Shown piece by piece: positions 1 through 8,600 of a stretch of DNA of 10,000 nucleotides (positions are counted from its first letter, which is position 1; every line of letters begins with the position of its first letter). The notes below the pieces were generated by a model. It did not search any database and was not told where the DNA came from. It was given only the letters and a program-made list of their open reading frames with translations. The translations under genes and the position numbers were made by a program. This DNA is from Hepatocystis sp. ex Piliocolobus tephrosceles (taxonomy: Eukaryota; Apicomplexa; Aconoidasida; Haemosporida; Plasmodiidae). The stretch spans positions 1 to 10,000 of the forward strand of contig CABPSV020000166.1 of assembly GCA_902459845.2 (NCBI GenBank). The letters run 5' to 3'.

Positions 1-13
1 CTTTTATTTTTTT

Positions 14-16
<3 letters not shown>

Positions 17-60
<44 letters not shown>
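17..60. repeat. Poly(T) homopolymer tract
   Basis: This is a nearly uninterrupted run of about 44 T residues, preceded by a shorter T-rich stretch with single C or A interruptions. Such tracts are typical of Plasmodium intergenic DNA, where they disfavour nucleosomes. Its length in an assembly should be treated as approximate because of polymerase slippage. Confidence 0.9.
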
Positions 61-61
<1 letters not shown>

Positions 62-405
62 CTCAACCGATATTGTTTATACATAAATATATATATATAT
101 TAATATACACATATATATGTATATACACAATAAGATTACATGAACAATAAATGACGTGTGTTTATATAAACATTTAAATATATAGCGTATTCAACGTCCG
201 ATTTATAAACATAAATATTTCAATTTTATACAATATATAATATACAACATTTCTCTGTAATTTATTTTATTTTTTGTTGTTCAAGATTTAAACGAAAAGT
301 ATCCGATTACTTTGATATCTTTGAATTAAACATGTGAGTAAAATGAAAAAAAAACAATAATAAAAAGACGTAAATATACATATATACATAAATATATATA
401 ATAGC

Positions 406-430
406 AAAAAAAAAAAAAAAAAAAAAAAAA
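406..430. repeat. Poly(A) tract
   Basis: This is a run of 25 A residues in the GAPM3 upstream region. It is followed by a purine-rich stretch of AAAAG-type units to about position 450. Confidence 0.9.
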
Positions 431-562
431 GACAAGAAAAGAAAAGAAAAGTGAAGTAAAAAAAAGGAAAAAAGTAAATGTTTTATTAATTTTCATTATT
501 TAAAATATTGCATCGGCGTATTATAAACAATTTTTACATTTGTGTTGTAACTTATGTACATG

Positions 563-566
<4 letters not shown>

Positions 567-607
<41 letters not shown>
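567..607. repeat. (TA)n microsatellite
   Basis: About 40 bases of alternating T and A lie roughly 100 bases upstream of the GAPM3 start codon, possibly inside a 5'-UTR intron. The locus is likely length-polymorphic. Confidence 0.9.
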
Positions 608-612
<5 letters not shown>

Positions 613-709
613 CACGTAATTGTCTAACATCTTTTTAAACTTCCATATATATTTATATATACAGACTTAAGCATAACATAAACTATTTAATTGTTCACTT
701 TTAATAAAA

Positions 710-2081
710 ATGTGGTTTACGACTAGACAAGATGGCTTGGATGACAATTGTCATACCAACAGAGGTCCATGCTTCCAAATAAATGGATTTTTTGGAACAA
801 CTTTAAGATTAGGATTTTTTTTAGAATTTATAGCATTGACATTTTTATTTATGGCTTACTGGTCTAGTGGAGGAAAGGGATTATTTAGTTACGATTTAAA
901 AAATATGAAAGATGAATATCGTCTTGATCAAACCTTTCGAAATTCTATAACACTTTGGTCAGGTGTTTATTTAATTGGAGCTATTTGCATTATGTCTTTT
1001 CAAGTACTTCTTGCTGATGATACATGGTAAAAAAAAAAAAATAAAATAAAAATAATAATAATAATAATAATAAACACAAAGAAATAAACAGATGCTAAAA
1101 ATTGTTTGTTCAAATAAAAATTAATCTATATGTGCATGTATTTATGTGTTTTGTTCTAATACGTGTAAATTGCTATTGTTAATTTTTTATGTTATTTCAT
1201 TTCATCCGTTTCTTTCGTTTCATTCATTTCACTCATTTATTCACTATTGTTATTATTTTATTTTTTTATTTTTTTATTTTTTTATTTTTTTATTTTTTTA
1301 TTTTTTTATTTTTTTTAATTTTGTTTTCTCAGTTGGGCAAGAGGATATCGTGCTGGGTCAAAAATTTTAAGATTGGCATCATTTTTAGATACTATAAGTG
1401 CAACTTTACAATTTATTTTTTATTTATACATTGCAAAATTTTACACAAGAAAATGGTATGTTCATTTTAATGAAGGAGGAAGTGAATGGGTCTTTTTCAT
1501 TTTCGTTAGATTAGTACACGCATTTTCTTGTTTACTTTATGGTTTAGCTGCCTATTTGTTAGAAGTCTATCATGATGAAGGTGCTGGAGATTTGCACGCA
1601 TACATAAATGGAGTAATGTTTGCCTTTGCTGGATTAACAGGTAATAAAGAAAAATATATATATATATATATATATACCTACACATCGTCAGAAAATAAGA
1701 AGCTATTATAAGCAACATTATTGTTCTAGTACCGCTTCTATTATTAGCATACTATTACAAAGAAAAACTATTTACATTATAGTGATCTTTATGTTTTATA
1801 TCACACACACACAATATGTCATAATTTATTTTTATTTTTATTTTTTCGTAGAAATATTTGTAATATTTTGCAATTCTGGTGCCTATTCCAATCTTTTGTT
1901 ATGGCTAGCCCTAGGAGCAGTTTCATTGTGGTCCTATTACTTTGAGCCAGAAGTTAATCATGTTTCTCCAGCTTTACATGAAACTGAACTGACAAATGAC
2001 GTTGAGCAACAAGTAGAAAATTTTTCAAGATATACCCCATATCCACAAGAACAAAGCCAAAATGTCTACTACCCAGCCTAA
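710..2081 (+). CDS. GAPM3: Glideosome-associated protein with multiple membrane spans, GAPM3-like (three exons)
   Basis: Exons are inferred at 710-1026, 1333-1640 and 1852-2081. Joined, they total 855 bases and read in frame to TAA, giving 284 residues. The first splice completes a Cys codon (residue 106) and the second a Glu codon (residue 209). Six hydrophobic spans can be seen at about residues 32-51, 79-101, 119-140, 158-182, 196-217 and 222-238. They are joined by short loops and followed by a polar tail of about 45 residues ending in tyrosine- and proline-rich sequence. There is no cleavable signal peptide. GAPM proteins are apicomplexan six-span proteins of the inner membrane complex that help link the actomyosin glideosome to the alveolin network. 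The assignment rests on topology, length and the neighbouring genes, which match from memory the P. falciparum chromosome 14 order. GAPM1 or GAPM2 is the main alternative. Retaining intron 1 would stop translation right after residue 106. Confidence 0.8.
1027..1332 (+). other. GAPM3 intron 1
   Basis: The donor is GTAAAA directly after ACATG, and the acceptor TTTTCTCAG ends at 1332 behind a T-rich tract. The intron is 306 bases long and splits a codon after its second base. It contains a (TAA)n-like stretch near 1050-1072 and an array of TTTTTTTA units from about 1255 to 1315. The open frames through the T-rich part give only Phe/Leu/Tyr-rich peptides and are not genes. Confidence 0.85.
1255..1315. 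repeat. Tandem 8-base TTTTTTTA units in intron 1
   Basis: About seven copies of a T7A unit lie just before the intron 1 acceptor. They probably act as an extended polypyrimidine tract as well as a slippage-prone microsatellite. Confidence 0.8.
1641..1851 (+). other. GAPM3 intron 2
   Basis: The donor GTAATA follows ACAG at 1640, and the acceptor TTTTTTCGTAG ends at 1851. The intron is 211 bases long and splits a codon after its first base. Joining 1640 to 1852 restores one continuous frame across the fifth hydrophobic span. The intron has a (TA)n run near 1656-1676 and a (CA)n run near 1803-1812. A less repetitive island near 1699-1782 is discussed under findings. Confidence 0.85.
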
Positions 2082-2172
2082 TTTTTGCCGGCGCATTTTA
2101 ATTGTTTAATTTTTGTGTTTTCAAAAAAATATATTTATTACAAATAAAAACAAAAACAAAGATAATGAATAG

Positions 2173-2175
<3 letters not shown>

Positions 2176-2204
<29 letters not shown>
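2176..2204. repeat. (TA)n microsatellite
   Basis: About 29 bases of alternating TA lie in the 3' region of GAPM3. A tract of about 20 A residues follows at about 2227-2246. Confidence 0.85.
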
Positions 2205-2205
<1 letters not shown>

Positions 2206-2818
2206 TATCAAAATGCAAATATATTAAAAAAAAAAAAAAAAAAAAACATACTAAACCAATGAACTTATAAACTTATAAACAATAGAACAAAATAAAATAT
2301 ATGAAAACGTTAGAAAGAGAATAGAGCCGAGCAACAATACACTAATTTTGTTTTGTTTTTTAATAAATAATTTTTTACTTCAGAAAGAACACACATGTCA
2401 TTAGATGAGTGAATGTATGTATGTATATACGTATATATATATAAAGACATGCATAACAAACGAAGCGAAAAAAAAACATAACAAACATTATTAAATTTAT
2501 TCATAATATTATTATATAATAGCTTAAATAAAGGATGTAGAAAGCAGTTGTTTTAGGTAAATATAACATTTTTTATAATATCAATGAAATTTGTTTCTCT
2601 CCATTTTTTTTTTTTTTTTTTATTAGTGTAATTTTACAGAAAACAAAATAACAATAACGCCTTCTGGGAAATCAAGAAATAACTAAATGTTTATGTTCGA
2701 TTTATAAGAAATCGGAAAAATAGCAAAAGTTGCATTATATATATATATATACATATATGAAATATGTGTATCCTTTTTTTTAGATTTTTTCGTTTTTTCG
2801 TTTTTTTTCTTTTTACTT

Positions 2819-2823
<5 letters not shown>

Positions 2824-2853
<30 letters not shown>
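2824..2853. repeat. Poly(T) tract
   Basis: This is a run of about 30 T residues, preceded from about 2775 by T-rich sequence with scattered C and G. On the minus strand it gives a spurious poly-lysine frame. Confidence 0.9.
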
Positions 2854-3203
2854 CTTACATAAAAAAAATAATAACATCATTGTTAATTAATTTGTAAACT
2901 AGTAGTAATTTTATATATAATAACTTTAAATATATTTTTGTTTAAAATTTTTGTTCATAGCAATTTTACTTAAAATTGTTTGCTGTCTATATTGTGAGAA
3001 TAAAAACATTTCCTCTAATTAAACAACAAAAAAAAAAAAAAAAAAAATTAACTTTGATGGTATACAATTTTATTGTAAGCAATTAGTTTTAAGGTTGACA
3101 TATAAATGTTGTATAAAAGTATTTGTACTGTGTATGTGTATATTATGTTTTTATTATGTAAAAAAGTGTCTGTTTTTTTTCTTATATGTACGTTTATACT
3201 CAC

Positions 3204-3218
<15 letters not shown>

Positions 3219-3241
<23 letters not shown>
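3219..3241. repeat. Poly(A) followed by (TA)n
   Basis: A run of about 16 A residues from 3204 passes directly into alternating TA. Compound homopolymer-dinucleotide loci of this kind recur in the window, for example the (TA)n run at about 3473-3500. Confidence 0.8.
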
Positions 3242-3469
3242 TTCATATTGTATAAATAAATACATACAATATAAATGTGAATCAAACATATGACTAACTC
3301 GTACAAGTGTATGTATATATATTTATATATATATATTTAACATGAGTTAATATTTTTTTTGAAAAAATTGAACGAATTTGAGAAGAATCATGAAAAACAA
3401 AAAAGACATATCTAAGTTGATTAATTTGAATTATAACGTATAGATTTAAAAAAAAAATATACATATATG

Positions 3470-3472
<3 letters not shown>

Positions 3473-3500
<28 letters not shown>
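3473..3500. repeat. (TA)n microsatellite
   Basis: About 28 bases of alternating TA lie in the region downstream of VPS29. Confidence 0.85.
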
Positions 3501-3577
3501 TGGTACCAAATAATTTAAAAGAATACGTGTAAAAAAAAGGAAAAAACATGCAAGTGTTTATCGAAATAGTTTAGTAT

Positions 3578-3579
<2 letters not shown>

Positions 3580-3625
<46 letters not shown>
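3580..3625. repeat. Long poly(T) tract downstream of VPS29
   Basis: This uninterrupted run of about 46 T residues begins about 85 bases past the VPS29 stop codon. Read on the transcribed strand of VPS29 it would be a poly(A) run. It may mark the nucleosome-poor end of the gene, which is inference. Confidence 0.9.
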
Positions 3626-3627
<2 letters not shown>

Positions 3628-3709
3628 AAGCATTTTTATTAAATACATTTATTCCAAATATAATAACGCGTAAGTGATAACACAGAAATGATAATTTAAA
3701 AATAAATAA

Positions 3710-4282
3710 TCACTTATGCAATTCACTCATTTCTACCTTGGTTTTTCCATTTTTTTCTTCATATACATATACAACGATAGAGTTTTGCGCTATAGCCATT
3801 AATATAAAACTGGGTATAGGTTTTGTAACCCATGGTTGGAATGCGCCTGTTGCAGATCCGGGATTAATAAAATATTTTCCTTCATATTGAGTAATAGAAT
3901 TCTTATGAGTATGTCCATAAATAATAATATCTGAGTCATATTTTTTTTGCCAATGCATAAGAGCATTTACATCACCCCATGGTATAATTTGGTGACCATG
4001 TGTTAATGCAATTTTAAAATTACCTATGTTGAGTGATATTTCTTCTGGGAAATTAAAATTATCATCCATATCACCTTGAGCTATATGTACAGAATCCGCT
4101 ATATTTTTAAGCAGTTCCAAATTTTCACTAGAACCAACGTTGCCTGTACATAATACATGTTTTATTTTATCTGTTTTTAAAAGGTCTTTAAAACAGTCAG
4201 GTAGTCCTAAATTTCTCATGGGGGAATGGAAATCCCCAATTATTAAAACAAATTCTCCTATATCTTCTACTTTTTCACCCAT
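3710..4282 (-). CDS. VPS29: Vacuolar protein sorting-associated protein 29, retromer subunit
   Basis: This single-exon gene encodes 190 residues. VPS29 is the calcineurin-like phosphoesterase-fold subunit of retromer. It binds the C-terminal half of VPS35 and supports endosome-to-Golgi retrieval of sorting receptors. The diagnostic motifs appear in order: GDFHSP (Asp17, His19), CTGN (Asn48), GDMDDN (Asp71), HGH (His95, His97), GHTH (His124, His126) and NPGSATGA (140-147). Spacing matches the human protein from memory, with nine extra residues at the N-terminus, which accounts for most of the excess over the usual 182 or so. Methionine 72 sits where true phosphoesterases of this fold carry the catalytic histidine and human VPS29 has Phe, so a scaffolding rather than enzymatic role is likely. 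The start is the only ATG upstream of the fold and is preceded by AT-rich leader sequence. Confidence 0.95.
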   Translation of the reverse strand: MGEKVEDIGEFVLIIGDFHSPMRNLGLPDCFKDLLKTDKIKHVLCTGNVGSSENLELLKNIADSVHIAQGDMDDNFNFPEEISLNIGNFKIALTHGHQIIPWGDVNALMHWQKKYDSDIIIYGHTHKNSITQYEGKYFINPGSATGAFQPWVTKPIPSFILMAIAQNSIVVYVYEEKNGKTKVEMSELHK

Positions 4283-4493
4283 TTAGAACAAGTATGTATA
4301 TATGTACTTTTATGATATTAAAAACTGTAGGAATAATTCAATAAACATTATATTTTAAAATAATTGTATGAGCTATTAAAAAAAAAAAAAAATTTTTTTT
4401 TTTTTTTTTTTATCATTTGGAGTAATTTTTTTTTTTCTTTGATATTTTTTATTATGTACGATTACATATAAATACATACAATTACATTTGTGC

Positions 4494-4496
<3 letters not shown>

Positions 4497-4527
<31 letters not shown>
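4497..4527. repeat. (TA)n microsatellite
   Basis: About 31 bases of alternating TA lie roughly 215 bases upstream of the VPS29 start codon on its promoter side. Confidence 0.85.
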
Positions 4528-4530
<3 letters not shown>

Positions 4531-4733
4531 ATAATATAAACAATATATACTTCAGTAAAACATTAATGTTTTTTATTTCCAATTTTAACAATTTTTATTT
4601 TAAAAACGAAAAATATAAAAAATTATGTTTTTATGTGTTAAAAAAAAGTAAATTAAAGTGTGAAAGCTAAAAAAAAAAAAAAAAAATATGATAGAATGAA
4701 GTAAGAACAAAAAGTATTATGTGTAAATCATGA

Positions 4734-4734
<1 letters not shown>

Positions 4735-4782
<48 letters not shown>
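4735..4782. repeat. Long poly(A) tract
   Basis: This run of about 48 A residues abuts the 11-base tandem array that follows. Confidence 0.9.
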
Positions 4783-4783
<1 letters not shown>

Positions 4784-4784
<1 letters not shown>

Positions 4785-4838
4785 AAGAATGGAATAAGAA
4801 TGGAATAAGAATGGAATAGGAATGAAATAGGAATGGGT
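4784..4838. repeat. 11-base tandem repeat, five copies
   Basis: Three identical units of TAAGAATGGAA are followed by two degenerate ones (TAGGAATGAAA, TAGGAATGGGT). The identical copies lie next to the poly(A) tract and the divergent ones away from it. That pattern suggests recent expansion at the poly(A) side. Confidence 0.9.
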
Positions 4839-5069
4839 AATAAAAAGTAGTAAAGAGCAGTGAAAAATAGTAAAGGGGACTAGTGAAAATGAGCAATAAA
4901 AGTACGCATTAGAAATAAGCAACGAAAAAACAAAAAAGTGGAAAATATATAAGACTATAAAATAGCTTACAAAAAAGGTACAGTTGTATACAAGTGTACG
5001 TGTATATATAAATATATGTTAAAAAAGTAAATTTTATAATAAAAAAATGGTGTAGTTTTTCTAACCGTG

Positions 5070-5146
5070 TATAAACATGTATTAACATGTATAAACATGC
5101 ATAAATGGGTATAACTATGCATAAATGGGTATAACTATGCATAAAT
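5070..5146. repeat. Compound 10-base and 20-base tandem repeat
   Basis: Three units of about TATAAACATG (the second carries one change) are followed by two perfect copies of a 20-base unit, ATAAATGGGTATAACTATGC, at 5101-5140, plus a partial third copy. It lies in the non-coding region between ClpC and VPS29. No function is apparent. Confidence 0.9.
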
Positions 5147-5270
5147 ATAGACAAAAAGGATATATGTGTAGAGCGAGCTATGAATGTGGCAAGGAAAAAC
5201 ATATGTATTTTTATGTACACTTGTACAAAATTGATTTAAACGCATACGTATATAATCCATTTGCAAATTT

Positions 5271-5301
<31 letters not shown>

Positions 5302-5639
5302 GGAAAAAAGCTTTCAATGTTTAAATGTTTAAAAATTTTATTCTAAACAAAATAATTAAGTCGTCATTAAACGGAACTTCCATTTTATTAAAAAGTTTGA
5401 CATTTGTATATGTGCGTGTACCTGCAACATTTACAAGTATATGTAAGCATTTCTTCTAACGAGTTCGTTTATATGTACAAGAAATATATATATATATATA
5501 TATAGTATACCGGGTCCTAAGACAAACTTTTTTATTTAATAATATAAAAAAAATAAAGTAATAATAACAATAATAATAATAATAATATTAATAATGATAA
5601 GGATATATATATATATATGTTTTTGCGTGTGTATGAGTA

Positions 5640-8600
5640 TTAAAAAGAAAGTTGGTGAACTGCTGGAGCTTTCACTAACGAAACAATTATTTTTTTATCA
5701 TTTGATAAAGTTAGGTGTAAGGAGTCATTTGCATTATAAAAATTTGAAATTAAGAATGCTGCTATTGCATCTTCTATATATTTATACAATGCTCTTTTAA
5801 TTGATCTAGCGCCAAAAGTCATGTCGTATATATTATTTTCATCACTACATATAAATTGAATTACTTTTTTATCTATGATTAAATTTAAATTTTTTTTTTT
5901 TTTTATTCTTTTTTTTAAATCTTCAATCATATTTTCTAATATTTTTATTATATCTGTTTTAAGAAATTGTCGAAATATTAATTTTTCGTCAATTCGATTT
6001 AAAAACTCAGGTAAAAATCTTTTTTTTAATTCTTCTTCTACTTCGGGTTGTAGTTCATCGTACCATTCGTCTGTTTTTAGTTTCTCTTCAAATGTTACCA
6101 GTTCATCTGATAAGTCGCTCTTGTTAGTTTCTCCATTTTTTTTATCTGGTTCAGCTGAATCAGCCATTCCAGTCGAACTAACTGAGTCAACTGATTTGAC
6201 TTGCTTCCTTTCAACACCACTTTTTTCTTTTTTTTTAATGTTATAATAATTAAATCCTAAATTTGAATAGTTTTTGTTGTATACTTTAAAATAGTCAGTA
6301 ATTATATCTGACCCTACATTAGTTGTCATAAAAATAAAAGTATTTTTAAAAGAAACTTTACTTCCTTTAGAATCTGTTAATACACCTGTGTCTAATATTT
6401 GTAACAACACATGTAATACTTCACTATGTGCCTTTTCAATTTCATCAAACAATAAAATAGAAAATGGTTTTTTTTTTACACTTTCAGTTAACTCTCCTCC
6501 TTCTTTATAACCTACATATCCAGGATAACTACCAAATAATTTACTAACAGAATGTTTATCGATATATTCATTCATATTTATAACAATAACATTATCTTCA
6601 TTAAATAAATATTCTGATATAACATGTGCACACAACGTTTTACCTACACCTGATGACCCACATAATAAAATAGTACCAATAGGTTTATCAGGGTCTTTTA
6701 TATTTGTTATAGCTTTAAATAAATACTTTGATAATATATCAATAACTTTTTCTTGTCCTATAATTATATTATTTAATTTTTCTTTTAATTTTTTTATTTT
6801 TTCTTCTTCCATTTTATTTTTTTTGATAAAACTAATTGAAGATCGGTTACTTACTATATTTTCGATTACATCCGATGTGACATATTTCATGTATATATTT
6901 TCGAGAAAACTATCGATTTGTTCTTTTCTCGTATCCTTTATTTGGGGTTGTTCCATTTGAGGTTGTTCTATTTGGGGTTGTTCCATTTGGGGTTGTTCTA
7001 TTTGGGGTTGTTCCATTTGGGGTTGTTCCATTTGGGGTTGTTCTATTTGGGGTTGTTCTATTTGGGGTTGTTCTATTTGGGGTTGTTCCATTTGGGGTTG
7101 TTCCATTTGGGGTTGTTCCGTTGTGGGTTGTTCCGTTGTGGGTTGCTCAGCTTTAGGTTGTACAGCTTTAAATTGTACAGCTTTAGATTGTACAGCTTTA
7201 GATTGTACAGCTTTAGATTGTACAGCTTTAGATTGTACAGCTTTAGATTGGTTTTCTTGCTCCTTTATATCCTTTTCACCAACATATTTATCAATTTTTT
7301 TATCTGTAACTACATTTACCTGTTCATCTTTTGCATTTTCTACGTCTATATTGATTATATTCCTAAGTTTACCTCTTTCCGTGTACTGATTTGTTTGCTC
7401 AGTTATGTCAGGAGTTATATCCCGATTTCTGGAAGCGAATTCATCTTCATCATTTTTTTTATAAACTTGATTTGGTTGTATTTTTATGCTGTTATTTTGT
7501 ACATAATTGTTGATACGATTAGAATTATTAATCTGGTTATTAATATTCTGATTTTTTAATTTTTGTTTTATATACCTTTCATGTTTTATTTTCTGATAAG
7601 CTCCTGCTTCGTCTAATATATCGATAGCTTTATCTGGGAAGTTTGCTGTAGGTAAATAATCTTCTGTTAAAGTAATTATAGATTTTAATGAATCATGGGT
7701 ATAAAATACATTATGATACTGTTCATAACTAGATTTAATTTTTTTTAATAATTTATATGTTTCTTCAGGTGTCAATGATTTGATAGTAATACAATTAAAC
7801 CTTCTTCTTAAAGGTTTATCGTTTTCAATATATTTAAAATATTCTTGAAAAGTGGTTGTACCTATACATTGTAAATTATCAGCAGAAAGAAATGGTTTTA
7901 ATAAGTTTGATGCATCTAATGACCCTTCTCCACTTCCTGCTCCAACAATAACATGTATTTCGTCAATAAATAAAATATTTTTTTTTTTTTTATTCATATT
8001 TGATAATAAATATTTCATTTTTTCTTCAAATTCACCTCTATATTTTGTACCAGCTACAATATTACCAACATTTAGTTGATAAATACGGTAATTTTTTAAA
8101 TGTTGTGGTACTTTATTTTTTGCAATTAAAAATGATAAATGTTCGACAATTGCTGTTTTACCTACTCCACTTTCTCCTATTAATAAAGGATTCGATTTTT
8201 TTTTTCTACCTAATATTTCAATTATTCTTTTTAATTCTTTTTTTCTTCCAAAAAAACTATTATCTTTTTTTTCTTTCGCTACTTGTACCATGTCGGTTAA
8301 ACATTCTTTCATAAAAGATGAACCCATAAATTTATTATTATTATTAGTATTAATATTTTGACTTAAATTATTATTATTATTATAACTATTCTCTTCAAAA
8401 TTTGTATATTCTTTTAGATCATTAAAGTATTCGCTATTCAGACTGTTTAGACTGTTTAGGATGTTATTAATTTTTTCGTTTGATGTGTTGTTTATTGGTT
8501 GGTCTATATCGTTATTGATAAGTTCGTCTTCTTCGTTGTAGCCATTTTTGGTGGTACAACTTTTTGTGGAACTATCTTGGGTGGTACTACTTCCGATGTC

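Larger units (their letters stand above)
334..664 (+). other. Possible 5'-UTR intron of GAPM3
   Basis: A consensus-quality donor (GTGAGT) starts at 334 and an acceptor (TATACAG) ends at 664, 45 bases before the start codon. The interval between them is richer in A runs and TA repeats than the flanks, as expected of an intron. The ATG at 332 is followed at once by a stop codon, so the upstream exon would be untranslated. This is inferred from splice signals alone; GT and AG pairs also occur by chance. Confidence 0.3.
1..709 (+). promoter_or_regulatory. 5' flanking region of the GAPM3 gene
   Basis: This stretch has no credible coding frame. It opens with a T tract reaching about position 60 and also holds an A tract (406-430) and a (TA)n run (about 567-607). 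Between them is less repetitive sequence, notably 180-345 and 480-560. By position it must hold the promoter and 5' UTR of the plus-strand gene starting at 710. No recognisable transcription-factor site or TATA box can be singled out in such AT-rich DNA. A strong-looking splice donor at 334 suggests that transcription starts upstream of it (see the separate entry). Confidence 0.6.
2082..3709. other. Convergent intergenic region, GAPM3 to VPS29
   Basis: Both flanking genes end here, so this region should hold two 3' UTRs and two transcription ends. An AATAAA motif at 2143-2148 lies about 60 bases after the GAPM3 stop, and TTTATT at 3635-3640 gives AATAAA on the minus strand after VPS29. Polyadenylation signals are loosely defined in Plasmodium, so both are tentative. 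The rest is (TA)n, poly(A), poly(T) and unremarkable AT-rich sequence. The short open frames inside are Lys-, Tyr/Ile- or Phe-rich products of simple repeats. I see no RNA gene. Confidence 0.75.
4283..5639 (-). promoter_or_regulatory. Intergenic region: VPS29 promoter side and ClpC 3' end
   Basis: The two flanking genes run in the same direction, so the left part should contain the VPS29 promoter and leader and the right part the 3' UTR of the ClpC-like gene. No specific motif can be named. The region holds abutting poly(A) and poly(T) runs at about 4378-4411, (TA)n at about 4497-4527, a 48-base A tract, two small tandem-repeat blocks (listed separately), (TA)n at about 5485-5504 and an (AAT)n stretch at about 5566-5590. 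All open frames here are low-complexity artefacts. Confidence 0.65.

Noticed and set aside
1146..1470. Plus-strand frames rich in Phe, Ile and Tyr in and after GAPM3 intron 1.
   Set aside because: They translate the T-rich intron repeat and run out of frame into exon 2.
2683..2880. A minus-strand lysine-rich frame.
   Set aside because: It is a translation of a poly(T) tract and the T-rich sequence beside it, with no conserved residues.
4728..5317. Several minus-strand frames of 60-103 residues between VPS29 and ClpC.
   Set aside because: They are made of poly-Phe, Tyr/Ile and Ser/Phe sequence from homopolymers and tandem repeats. None shows a domain or a plausible gene structure.
6936..7250. 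CRISPR-like regularly spaced repeats.
   Set aside because: The units are directly contiguous 15-base coding repeats without spacers, in frame inside a eukaryotic gene.
6918..7559. A 213-residue plus-strand open frame with LGLF repeats opposite the ClpC gene, and a second overlapping frame at 7123-7389.
   Set aside because: They exist because the 15-base repeats of the pentapeptide array lack stops in several frames. The minus strand encodes conserved AAA+ modules on both sides in one frame.
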